A stretch of DNA of 28,258 nt from Bacillota bacterium (GTDB lineage Bacteria; Bacillota; Clostridia; Tissierellales; Peptoniphilaceae): NCBI GenBank assembly GCA_023393715.1, contig JAEXCD010000038.1, positions 1-28,258 on the forward strand. Reading direction: 5' to 3'. The notes under the pieces are model-generated. The model saw nothing but the letters and a program-made list of their open reading frames with translations, did not search any database and was not told the origin of the DNA. This document shows positions 1-8,089 of the stretch, piece after piece (position 1 is the first letter of the stretch; every line of letters begins with the position of its first letter). The position numbers and the translations under genes are program-made.

Positions 1-387
1 GCTGTGGACGATGGCAATTCCTGGGATGTTCTGTATGGTTATGGTCTGAACATAAAGAATAGCAACTACATTCTGGCTCGAAAGGTCACGTACACTTATA
101 CAAGCTTAATCATAGGCTACCGCGAAGCGGATATGAGCATCGCATTACTGCAGACGACGCCGGAGCTTGAGGGGTGCAGTGAAGCGGAAATATTTAGAAA
201 GGCTTCCGTTAAAAAAGCAAAGACTGCTGCAGGCATGTATACGATATATCATCAGGGCGGCCTGATGGCGGGCTATACGCAGTTTGCGGCATTAGCGGAG
301 AACGACGAGGATTTTCTTGCTTATATCTATCAGCCGGAAGAGGTCGAAAAATTCAAAGAGTTCTTTCAACGCTTTTCGGGAAAATAG
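1..387 (+). CDS. Hypothetical protein, C-terminal part (5' end outside window)
   Basis: The reading frame is already open at base 1, so this is the 3' end of a gene that starts before the window; a GTG at 4 is in frame but has no visible ribosome binding site. About 128 residues can be read, ending in TAG at 385-387. I recognise no family. The segment is soluble-looking, with many Tyr and aromatic residues in the first half and a charged, Glu/Lys/Phe-rich helical tail (residues about 105-127). It has no signal peptide, membrane segment or cysteine motif. By eye it is more AT-rich than the genes to the right, which could mean a different history, but the fragment is short. A terminator follows about 110 bases downstream. 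Function unknown. Confidence 0.6.
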   Translation, partial: AVDDGNSWDVLYGYGLNIKNSNYILARKVTYTYTSLIIGYREADMSIALLQTTPELEGCSEAEIFRKASVKKAKTAAGMYTIYHQGGLMAGYTQFAALAENDEDFLAYIYQPEEVEKFKEFFQRFSGK

Positions 388-495
388 GAAACAAAAGTGT
401 GATGCCGGGAACAGGAAAACAGCTCTGTTCGCTGTTTTGATTGCTAAAAATTCAAGGAAGGACGGCGCGGGACGCGCTGACATGGCGCAGAGCAA

Positions 496-522
496 AAGAG
501 CGGTGAAACCGCTCTTTTTTTT
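496..522 (+). terminator. Intrinsic terminator after the left-edge gene
   Basis: A perfect 9-bp stem (496-504 with 508-516) around a GAA triloop runs straight into eight T residues (515-522). It lies 108 bases after the stop of the left-edge gene and would end its transcript. Confidence 0.85.
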
Positions 523-615
523 GTGATGCTTGCTTTACGGTTCCCTTTTGTGTCGTTCTTTGTGACGATTCCCGGGAACGCTTGTGGCCATGCTGCGCCA
601 TTTCTTTCTGCACAC

Positions 616-656
616 AAAGAAATGAGGCAATCCCGGAAGCCGCAGGATTGCCTCAT
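616..656 (-). terminator. Terminator of tRNA-Pro
   Basis: A perfect 12-bp stem (622-633 with 645-656) with an 11-base loop is followed on the minus strand by TTCTTT. It lies 33 bases beyond the 3' end of the minus-strand tRNA, so it most likely ends that transcript. Confidence 0.65.
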
Positions 657-689
657 ATTTCAACGTAATGTGATGTATTACGCCTGTTA

Positions 690-766
690 TGGTCGGAGTG
701 ACAGGATTTGAACCTGCGACATCCAGTCCCCCAGACTGGCGCGCTACCGGACTGCGCTACACCCCG
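690..766 (-). tRNA. tRNA-Pro, anticodon GGG
   Basis: The minus strand folds as a full cloverleaf of 77 bases. The acceptor stem is CGGGGTG with CACTCCG, followed by A73 and an encoded CCA (690-692). The 5-bp anticodon stem (CCAGT/ACTGG) encloses the loop CTGGGGG, which puts anticodon GGG at 730-732. The T arm carries the usual GGTTCAAATCC core. It reads proline codons CCC and CCU. A promoter sits just upstream and a terminator downstream, so it looks like a single-gene transcript. No repeat of its 3' end was noticed nearby that would mark an integration site. Confidence 0.95.
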
Positions 767-784
767 AAAAAAGACTTCTCGTGT

Positions 785-813
785 ATCGTACTACATTTTT
801 ATTGATTTGTCCA
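785..813 (-). promoter_or_regulatory. Promoter of tRNA-Pro
   Basis: On the minus strand a -35 box TGGACA (808-813) is separated by exactly 17 bases from a -10 box TACGAT (785-790). Transcription would begin about 10 bases before the tRNA 5' end. Spacing and placement fit a sigma-A promoter. Confidence 0.6.
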
Positions 814-853
814 TGCGAATCTCGGAAGGGTGAGGGATTCTGCGCGTTAGGGG

Positions 854-859
854 TATAAT
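854..859 (+). promoter_or_regulatory. -10 element of the hydrolase gene
   Basis: A perfect TATAAT lies 40 bases before the hydrolase start codon. The matching -35 region (about 831-836) is poor, so only the -10 box is claimed. Confidence 0.45.
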
Positions 860-871
860 AATTCAAGGCAG

Positions 872-886
872 AAGAAAACGTTTACG
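872..886 (+). promoter_or_regulatory. Possible cre (CcpA) site in hydrolase leader
   Basis: The 15-mer AAGAAAACGTTTACG matches 8 of the 10 fixed positions of the cre consensus WTGNAANCGNWNNCW, including the central CG and both flanks. It lies downstream of the -10 box and just before the ribosome binding site, a position where CcpA usually blocks transcription. No CcpA gene is in the window, so this is a motif match only. Confidence 0.4.
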
Positions 887-898
887 AAGGAGGCGGCC

Positions 899-1825
899 AT
901 GTTACATGAGGTGAGTTTTTTATCGTTTAATGAGCGGGATCGGGTTCAGGGGTGGATTTACGTTCCGGCGGCAAAGCCGAGGGGCATTGTCCAGCTGGTA
1001 CACGGATTCGGCGAGCATTCACGGCGGTATCTGCATATGATCGTTTCGCTTTTGGATGCGGGCTACATCGTCGCGGCGGATGACCACGTCGGGCACGGAA
1101 AGACGGCGATGGTCAATGATTCGTGGGGCGACTGGGGCGATAAGGGAAGCCATACGATGATGGAGGACGAGCATACGCTGAAGACGCTGGTATGTGAGAA
1201 GTATCCGGATCTGCCATACTTTTTCTTCGGCCACAGCATGGGCTCGTTTATCGTGCGCGACTACATCACGAAATACGGCGAGGAGCTCGCGGGGGTCGTG
1301 CTCTGCGGGACGGCGGGTCGTTTCCGGGGGCTTGACGAAGCGGCTCGGGCGCTGGAACAGGCGATGGAGGACGGAAAAGGGGACGAGTGCGACGGGCAGT
1401 ATGCGCTCGACCTGATGGGCTGGATGGTTGAGCGCTGCGAAGACGTCCGGTTGGGCAACGAGTGGATCTGCCACGATCCCTATGTACAGAAGGACCACGC
1501 AGAGGATCCGTTTGACGCCTTTGTCCGGCCGATCACGAACCGTTCGTTTTACTATTTCGTCCAGATGTTTCAGACAATCGAGGGGATGCAGTGGGCCGAG
1601 CGGGTGCCGAAGGAGCTTCCGATCTATATCATTTCGGGCGACCAGGATCCGGTGGGCAATTACGGACAGGGCGTCTACGAGGTGTCAAACTGGCTGAGCG
1701 ATACGGGGCATATGGTCAGGACGCAGCTGTATTCGGGCTACCGGCATGAGATTCATAATTATGACGATCTGAAATTTGATGTAGAGGATGGGATCATTGA
1801 ATTTTATGATTCCCTGACCTGGTAG
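899..1825 (+). CDS. Alpha/beta hydrolase, monoacylglycerol lipase / lysophospholipase-like
   Basis: This 308-residue protein belongs to the serine-hydrolase group usually annotated as lysophospholipase, monoacylglycerol lipase or S33 aminopeptidase-like hydrolase. The oxyanion-side motif HGFGEHS is at residues 35-41 and the nucleophile elbow GHSMGS at 111-116, giving Ser113. Asp250 (in GDQDPVG) and His283 (in YRHEIHN) complete the expected triad. There is no signal peptide or membrane segment, so it should be cytosolic. The ATG at 899 follows an AAGGAGG ribosome binding site. The gene stands alone and converges with the glycerol operon across a shared terminator. A cre-like site in the leader suggests carbon repression. 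Release of glycerol from monoacylglycerols would feed the neighbouring operon, but the true substrate is not shown by the sequence. Confidence 0.85.
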   Translation: MLHEVSFLSFNERDRVQGWIYVPAAKPRGIVQLVHGFGEHSRRYLHMIVSLLDAGYIVAADDHVGHGKTAMVNDSWGDWGDKGSHTMMEDEHTLKTLVCEKYPDLPYFFFGHSMGSFIVRDYITKYGEELAGVVLCGTAGRFRGLDEAARALEQAMEDGKGDECDGQYALDLMGWMVERCEDVRLGNEWICHDPYVQKDHAEDPFDAFVRPITNRSFYYFVQMFQTIEGMQWAERVPKELPIYIISGDQDPVGNYGQGVYEVSNWLSDTGHMVRTQLYSGYRHEIHNYDDLKFDVEDGIIEFYDSLTW

Positions 1826-1831
1826 TACGGT

Positions 1832-1879
1832 AAAAAGCAGAGGCTCCGATTCCTCAGGAATCGGAGCCTCTGCTTTTTT
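1832..1879. terminator. Bidirectional terminator between hydrolase and glpP
   Basis: A perfect 22-bp stem (1832-1853 with 1857-1878) with a TCA triloop is flanked by A residues on the left and T residues on the right. Each strand therefore reads as a GC-rich hairpin followed by a U-tract. It ends both the plus-strand hydrolase transcript and the minus-strand glp transcript. Confidence 0.92.
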
Positions 1880-1881
1880 GA

Positions 1882-2445
1882 TTACAGGGTCCATATTTCG
1901 GCGGAGGAGGTGGATACGGCGCTTGCTCCGGCGTGAAGGGCATCCAGTACCTCCTTTTTGGAGCGAATCAGCCCTCCGGCAATGACCGGGCAGCCGGATT
2001 CTCCGACGACCTCGGAGATGATCTGCGGCATGACGCCGGGAAGGATTTCGACAAAATCCGGCTGACTTATTCTGAGCTGAGCCGGCAGCCCGGAAAGAGA
2101 CAGGGAATCGATGAGAAAGGTGCGCTGAATGGTCAAAAGACCAAGCTGCCTTGCGCGCCGCACCATCTGCGGGTGTGTGGAGATCAGTCCGTCAGGGCGG
2201 CAGATTTCCAGCAGCCCGTCGACCGCCATTTCCCGGGAGCTCAGACCCTCGACGAGGTCGACGTGTACGATCGCGAGCTTTCCGGCGTCGTGGATGCGGC
2301 GGACGAGCGGGCGAACCGTTCCCAGAGAGGAGGAGAGGAGAAAGACGGTTTCACATTCCGAGTGAAGCGCTGCTTCAATCGCAGCAGGCGTTTTTACGGC
2401 GGCAATGACGGGATGTGCCGTCAGCCGCTCAGCAAGCTCATGCAT
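1882..2445 (-). CDS. glpP: Glycerol-3-phosphate-responsive antiterminator GlpP
   Basis: This 187-residue protein matches the GlpP family in length and pattern. GlpP is an RNA-binding (beta/alpha) barrel-type protein that senses glycerol-3-phosphate and lets RNA polymerase read through leader terminators of glp genes. Recognisable blocks are HVDLVEGLS (about residue 60), a DGLISTHP segment, EILPGVMP, and the phosphate-binding AGGLI followed by AGASAVSTS near the C-terminus. I place the start at the ATG at 2445, preceded by AAAGGA; the open frame extends further upstream but only over glpK. It is the last gene of the glp operon, 11 bases after glpK. Its presumed RNA target is the leader terminator at 7093-7137, so the protein would control its own operon. 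Confidence 0.93.
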   Translation of the reverse strand: MHELAERLTAHPVIAAVKTPAAIEAALHSECETVFLLSSSLGTVRPLVRRIHDAGKLAIVHVDLVEGLSSREMAVDGLLEICRPDGLISTHPQMVRRARQLGLLTIQRTFLIDSLSLSGLPAQLRISQPDFVEILPGVMPQIISEVVGESGCPVIAGGLIRSKKEVLDALHAGASAVSTSSAEIWTL

Positions 2446-2456
2446 GGATTTTCCTT

Positions 2457-3968
<1,512 letters not shown>

Positions 3969-4024
3969 GAGAACCTCCTTTACCTGTATGTCCGCATTTT
4001 CGGCAACTGCTTTTCGATACCCCT

Positions 4025-4054
4025 ACTATAACGCAGAAAAGCTGCGCGTCGCAA
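4025..4054 (-). promoter_or_regulatory. Possible internal promoter for glpK-glpP
   Basis: On the minus strand TATAGT (4025-4030) overlaps the stop codon of the DUF1667 gene, and TTGCGA (4049-4054) lies 18 bases upstream of it. This could give glpK and glpP some expression independent of the main leader. It is a motif match only. Confidence 0.3.
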
Positions 4055-4379
4055 CGATGTTCACGCCGGTATCGGCGACATTTTCGAGAATGACCTCGCC
4101 AAGGGAGACGGGCGCCTGACAGCGGACGGCGGAAAGCGCACGCAGTACAGCGCTCATTTTTTCCTTCGGCACCGCTTCCTCGGTTTTGACGGGGCAGCGC
4201 GGCAGCAATGCACCGGACAGCGCGACGGTCGAGGTGACGATGCGGACGGGATGCGTCAGCTCCTCCTTTCCATAGGCGGCGCCCTTGGGGCAGGCGTTTC
4301 CGCGCACGGAAAAATCATGCTGTTCGTCTACCTGAAGGCGGCAGCCCTTGGGGCAGCAGATGCAAATCAACTCTTTCAT
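4026..4379 (-). CDS. DUF1667 small cysteine-rich protein of the glycerol operon
   Basis: This 117-residue protein belongs to DUF1667, a family commonly found between a glycerol-3-phosphate oxidase pair and glpK in anaerobic Bacillota. The N-terminus holds Cys6, Cys9, Cys13 and Cys30 (ICICCPKGC and later ACPKG). The C-x2-C-x3-C-x16-C spacing resembles the [4Fe-4S] motif at the start of molybdopterin oxidoreductases. I infer an electron-transfer subunit working with the two upstream flavoproteins; no biochemical role is established to my knowledge. The ATG at 4379 lies one base after the upstream stop, with GAGGAA as its ribosome binding site inside the upstream gene. Further in-frame upstream codons overlap that gene and are unlikely to be used. 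Confidence 0.88.
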   Translation of the reverse strand: MKELICICCPKGCRLQVDEQHDFSVRGNACPKGAAYGKEELTHPVRIVTSTVALSGALLPRCPVKTEEAVPKEKMSAVLRALSAVRCQAPVSLGEVILENVADTGVNIVATRSFSAL

Positions 4380-4380
4380 A

Positions 4381-5634
4381 TTATTTTTCCTCCACACACA
4401 GGCGCCATGTGCCGCCTGTTCTTTGGTCAAAGAGCTTTTTGGGCAAAACGATTTGCTCCATTTCACCGGGCGCTAAGTGTGCGCGGCGGAAGCGTGCGAT
4501 TTCCTGCTCGCCGTCTCGGACGACAATGCTGCTCGATCCAAAGATGCGCTGTACGCGGAAAAAGAGCGAAACACTTTTGTCGATGTGTTCGGGGCGAAGC
4601 AGCTGCGGGACGGTGTAGCCGACGCCCGATTCCGCTTGTATGCGGATGACGGAGGACGCTTCCCTTTTCTCGTTCTGCACGAAGGCCGCGGCGGCAGCGC
4701 CTGCTTTTTCACTTTCGTCGGATACGAAATCGACGAGGTCGTGAACGTGAACGACATTGCCGCAGGCAAAAATGCCGGGGATTTGGGTTTCCATATTTTC
4801 GTAGACGAGGGCGCCCTTTGTTCGGGCGTCGATCGGAATACCGGCCTGACGGGTCAGCTCGTTTTCCGGAATCAATCCGACACTCAGCAAAATCGTATCG
4901 ACGTCAAATACCTGCTCCGTCCCGGGGATGGGGCGGCGGTGGGCATCGACCTCGGCAACGACGGCGCGTTCCACGCGGGCGTCTCCCTGAATATCGACGA
5001 TCGTATGAGAGAGGTAGAGGGGGATGTCAAAATCCTCGAGACACTGGACGATGTTTCGCATCAGGCCGCCGGAATACGGCATGACCTCGACACAGGCGAG
5101 CACCTTTGCTCCTTCGAGGGTCATCCGTCGCGCCATAATCAGGCCGATATCGCCGCTGCCCAGGATGAGTACGCGCTTTCCGACGAGGTATCCCTCCATG
5201 TTTACATACCGCTGCGCGCTGCCCGCGGTGAAAATGCCCGCGGGTCTTGTTCCCGGGATCCCGATCGCGCCTCTCGTTCGCTCGCGGCAGCCCATGCAGA
5301 GAATGATGCTCTTCGCGTTCAGAATTTCATATCCCTTTTCCCGCGAAACGCAATGCACCTGTTTTTCGGGCGTGATTTCCAAAACCATGGTATCCAGCTG
5401 CACCTGTACGCCCGTGTCGTTCAGCATGTCGATAAAGCGCGCGGCGTATTCGGGGCCGGTCAGCTGCGCGCCGAAGCGATGCAGGCCAAAGCCGTTGTGA
5501 ATGCACTGGTTCAGGATGCCGCCGAGCTCCCTGTCCCGTTCGAGGAGCAGGATCCTGCGGAGTCCGTCCTCCCATGCACGGCAGGCCGCCGCTAAGCCGG
5601 CGGGACCGCCGCCGATAACGATCAGGTCATACAT
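4381..5634 (-). CDS. FAD/NAD(P)-dependent oxidoreductase of the glycerol operon (GlpB-position)
   Basis: This 417-residue pyridine-nucleotide-disulfide-oxidoreductase-like flavoprotein starts with an FAD-binding GGGPAGLAAA (residues 8-17). It has a second dinucleotide fold around residue 155 (LILGSGDIG) and a late FAD-contact block IFACGNVVHVHDLVD. It lacks a redox CxxC pair in the active-site position, so it is not a disulfide reductase. It sits where E. coli has glpB, between the GlpA-like enzyme and the DUF1667 protein. The likely role is to pass electrons from glycerol-3-phosphate oxidation to NAD(P) or another carrier, which is an inference from context. Its ATG overlaps the upstream gene by 8 bases (ATGTATGA), implying translational coupling. 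Confidence 0.88.
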   Translation of the reverse strand: MYDLIVIGGGPAGLAAACRAWEDGLRRILLLERDRELGGILNQCIHNGFGLHRFGAQLTGPEYAARFIDMLNDTGVQVQLDTMVLEITPEKQVHCVSREKGYEILNAKSIILCMGCRERTRGAIGIPGTRPAGIFTAGSAQRYVNMEGYLVGKRVLILGSGDIGLIMARRMTLEGAKVLACVEVMPYSGGLMRNIVQCLEDFDIPLYLSHTIVDIQGDARVERAVVAEVDAHRRPIPGTEQVFDVDTILLSVGLIPENELTRQAGIPIDARTKGALVYENMETQIPGIFACGNVVHVHDLVDFVSDESEKAGAAAAAFVQNEKREASSVIRIQAESGVGYTVPQLLRPEHIDKSVSLFFRVQRIFGSSSIVVRDGEQEIARFRRAHLAPGEMEQIVLPKKLFDQRTGGTWRLCVEEK

Positions 5635-7066
5635 GGTGCACCTCCTGTTTGGTTTCTTCCACTAAAACGTGCGTTCCTTCCTTGTCCTGAAGGATATCGA
5701 GCGGACTGCATTGGTACTCGCGGCACATCATTTCCAAAATGCGGGGGCCGCAGAAGCCGCCCTGACACCGCCCCATCCCGGCGCCGCATCGCCGCTTGAC
5801 GCCGTCGATACTCGGAGCGGGGATTTCGCTGTGGAGAGCGGCTGCTATTTCGCCCTCCGTGATGGTGACACATCGGCATACGACGCGTCCATAGGCCGGA
5901 TCTCTTTGAACCATGGCCTGTTTTTCAGCGAGGGACAGATTGGCAAAGCGAATTTGTGTTCGCCCGTCCCGATAATCCGTTTTCTTGTTCGGGAGCGCCT
6001 GCTTTTTTTGCAAAAGAGCGAGCACCTCTTCCGCAATGGCGGGCGCTGCGGACAGCCCCGGAGATTTGATCCCGGCGAGATCAATCCAGCCCGGCGCGTC
6101 CTCTGCTTCTTGGATGATGAAATCGCCGGCGACGTTGGCGCGCACACCGGCAAAGGTTCGGATGACCTCGCCAAAGGCGATGGAAGGGACGCTCCTTTTT
6201 GCGGAGTCGGCGACGAAGGAGAGTCCGTCGGCGGTACAGGCGGTGCTGGGCTCCTCCAGGATCTGCGCGTTGGGGCCGACGATGAGATTCCCGTGGACGG
6301 TCGGGGCGACGAGCACGCCCTTGCCCGATTCGTTCGGACATTGGAAAATCACATGCTGTACGCGGTCGCCCTCGCTTTTGTCTAAGAGGTGGTATTCGCC
6401 GCGCGTCGGCACGATGTGGAAGCTCGGCTTTGCGACCATATTATGTATTCTTTCCGCGGAAATGCCGGAAGCATTGACGACGAAACGGGCGTCGACGGTG
6501 CCCTTGGGTGAGTGCAGCCGGTAGCCGCTCTCAATGCGGGTGACTTGCGTAACCGGCCAGCTGCGGCGCAGCTCCACGCCGTTTCGCACGGCCACCTCGG
6601 CCATGGCCAGTGCGTATTCCCAAGGGCCGACGATGGCGGCGCCGGGGGCATACAGGGCGGCGACGACCTCTTCGGAGAGATTCGGCTCTACTGCGCGGGC
6701 CTCTTCCCCGGACAGAAGCTGAAGCTCCGGGACGCCATTGGCGATTCCACGGTTGTAGAGAACGCGCAGATGCTCCTGTTCATCGGACGAAAATGCAACG
6801 ACAAGGCTGCCGCAGCGCCGATACGGAACATCAAGGCGTGCGCAGATTTCCTGAGCGAGAGCCACGCCGCGCACATTTAGCCGCGCCATCAGCGTTCCGG
6901 GCTCGGGATCGTACCCCGCGTGCAGAATCGCGCTGTTCGCTTTTGTCGTGCCGTCAGCGATGTCGTTTTCCGCTTCCAGTACGGCTACCCGGAGCGGGTA
7001 TCGGGATAATTCATAGGCAGCCGCCGCGCCGACGACGCCGCAGCCGATAATCGCAACATCAATCAT
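5627..7066 (-). CDS. GlpA-like FAD-dependent glycerol-3-phosphate dehydrogenase with BFD-like [2Fe-2S] domain
   Basis: This 479-residue protein begins with a DAO-type FAD-binding domain (GCGVVGAAAAYEL near residues 7-19), includes the typical ILHAGYD block, and ends in a BFD-like iron-sulfur domain. In that tail Cys397 and Cys399 (CRC) plus Cys434 and Cys439 (CQGGFC) fit the CxC-x34-C-x4-C pattern. Oxidation of glycerol-3-phosphate to dihydroxyacetone phosphate is the best call from operon context; the family also contains L-2-hydroxyglutarate oxidases. There is no membrane segment. I chose the ATG at 7066 because AGGAGG lies 6 bases upstream; the frame runs on 18 codons further upstream but without a ribosome binding site. 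It is the first gene after the leader terminator. Confidence 0.88.
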   Translation of the reverse strand: MIDVAIIGCGVVGAAAAYELSRYPLRVAVLEAENDIADGTTKANSAILHAGYDPEPGTLMARLNVRGVALAQEICARLDVPYRRCGSLVVAFSSDEQEHLRVLYNRGIANGVPELQLLSGEEARAVEPNLSEEVVAALYAPGAAIVGPWEYALAMAEVAVRNGVELRRSWPVTQVTRIESGYRLHSPKGTVDARFVVNASGISAERIHNMVAKPSFHIVPTRGEYHLLDKSEGDRVQHVIFQCPNESGKGVLVAPTVHGNLIVGPNAQILEEPSTACTADGLSFVADSAKRSVPSIAFGEVIRTFAGVRANVAGDFIIQEAEDAPGWIDLAGIKSPGLSAAPAIAEEVLALLQKKQALPNKKTDYRDGRTQIRFANLSLAEKQAMVQRDPAYGRVVCRCVTITEGEIAAALHSEIPAPSIDGVKRRCGAGMGRCQGGFCGPRILEMMCREYQCSPLDILQDKEGTHVLVEETKQEVHHV

Positions 7067-7092
7067 ATCAACCTCCTGGCAGAAATGCATAT

Positions 7093-7137
7093 AAAAAAGA
7101 GCAAGACAACAAAGGCTCACCTCTGTCGTTTCGCTCT
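7093..7137 (-). terminator. Leader terminator of the glp operon (likely GlpP target)
   Basis: On the minus strand an 18-position stem (7120-7137 with 7098-7115), with one A-C mismatch and three G-U pairs, closes a 4-base loop and is followed by T6. It lies between the operon promoter and the first gene, 27 bases before that start codon, so it would stop transcription unless suppressed. The operon encodes GlpP, known in Bacillus subtilis to antiterminate at such inverted repeats in glp leaders. The regulatory link is inferred. Confidence 0.82.
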
Positions 7138-7168
7138 CATCTCTGAAACAAACATCCTTGATAGGGTT

Positions 7169-7197
7169 ATGCTACCGCAAGCGGGAACAAATTGCAA
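7169..7197 (-). promoter_or_regulatory. Promoter of the glp operon
   Basis: On the minus strand a -35 box TTGCAA (7192-7197) and a -10 box TAGCAT (7169-7174) are separated by exactly 17 bases. Each matches four of six consensus positions. Transcription would start near 7162 and produce a leader of about 95 bases containing the terminator hairpin. Confidence 0.55.
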
Positions 7198-7316
7198 GGC
7201 TTCTGCCGCGATGGCGATGAAGATCCTGACGATGGAGATCAGCGCGTCGGCGTGCCGGGCAAAGCCGGGCCGCGAAGGGAACCGTCCCCCAGCCCGAAAA
7301 AGCGCAATGCGGCGTA

Positions 7317-8087
7317 TTACAGGCTATTTCGATAAACAATATAGGGCGTGCCGTCCTCGAGAGACAGCACCTGCGCATGAATACGGAAAACCTCCGAAAG
7401 CAGCTTTTCCGTGATGATTTCGGAGGGGCGCCCATGTGCGACGACGGCGCCGTCCTGCAGCACATAGAGGCGGTCACAAAAGTGGCAGGCGAGGTTCAGC
7501 TCGTGAAAAACGGAAAAGACGGTTTTGTTTAACCGGGAGATCACCTCCATCAGCAGCCACTGGTAGTGTACGTCGAGATGGTTTGTCGGCTCGTCCAGCA
7601 CCAGAATATCCGCCTCCTGGGCGAGAGAACGGGCGATCAGAACGCGCTGCTTTTCACCGCCGGAGAGTGTGGCGAACGAGCGGTTGGCATGCTGTTCCAT
7701 GCCGACATATCGAAGTGCATTTTGTGCGATCCGGCAATCCTCCGCGGTATCCCGTTCATAAAACTTCCGGTGAGGCGCGCGCCCCATCAGCACCATTTCC
7801 ATGATGCTGTAGTCAAAATCCGAAGCATTTTCCTGACGCATCACGGTGACGTGCTGCGCGGATTCCCGATAGCTGTACTCCTCTAATGCGCGTCCCTCGA
7901 TAAAGACGGTTTGCTTCTCAGCGGGAAGGACGCGATAAATGTGCTTGAGCAAAGTAGTTTTTCCGCTTCCATTCGGACCGATCAGGCCGACGATTTCCTT
8001 TTCGGCGACGTGGAGGGAGATGTTTTGTAAAATGGTTCTTTGTGCAAGGACACAGTGTAATTGTTTCAAAAGGATTTTAGCGTTCAT
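7317..8087 (-). CDS. ABC transporter ATPase, iron-siderophore/heme/cobalamin uptake type (FecE/FepC-like)
   Basis: This 256-residue nucleotide-binding protein powers the FecCD-type permease encoded just before it. Motifs are Walker A GPNGSGKT (37-44), Q-loop MRQEN (about 83-87), signature LSGGE (141-145), Walker B ILVLDE with DEPTNHLD (161-172) and H-loop His195. Order and spacing are those of the FepC/FhuC/BtuD group. The ATG at 8087 lies two bases after the permease stop; the upstream open frame belongs to the permease region. It is the last gene of the five-gene uptake operon. The sequence does not tell iron chelate from heme or cobalamin, although the operon context favours an iron-type ligand. 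Confidence 0.93.
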   Translation of the reverse strand: MNAKILLKQLHCVLAQRTILQNISLHVAEKEIVGLIGPNGSGKTTLLKHIYRVLPAEKQTVFIEGRALEEYSYRESAQHVTVMRQENASDFDYSIMEMVLMGRAPHRKFYERDTAEDCRIAQNALRYVGMEQHANRSFATLSGGEKQRVLIARSLAQEADILVLDEPTNHLDVHYQWLLMEVISRLNKTVFSVFHELNLACHFCDRLYVLQDGAVVAHGRPSEIITEKLLSEVFRIHAQVLSLEDGTPYIVYRNSL

Positions 8088-8089
8088 CG

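Larger units (their letters stand above)
388..689. other. Intergenic stretch with two hairpins and no gene
   Basis: About 300 bases separate the unknown gene from the tRNA. The supportable content is a plus-strand terminator (496-522) and a minus-strand terminator for the tRNA (about 616-656). Short open frames here lack ribosome binding sites and family resemblance, so I call no gene. Confidence 0.5.

Noticed and set aside
7067..7166. Riboswitch or T-box in the glp leader
   Set aside because: No conserved riboswitch core or T-box sequence is seen; a simple terminator plus encoded GlpP explains the leader.
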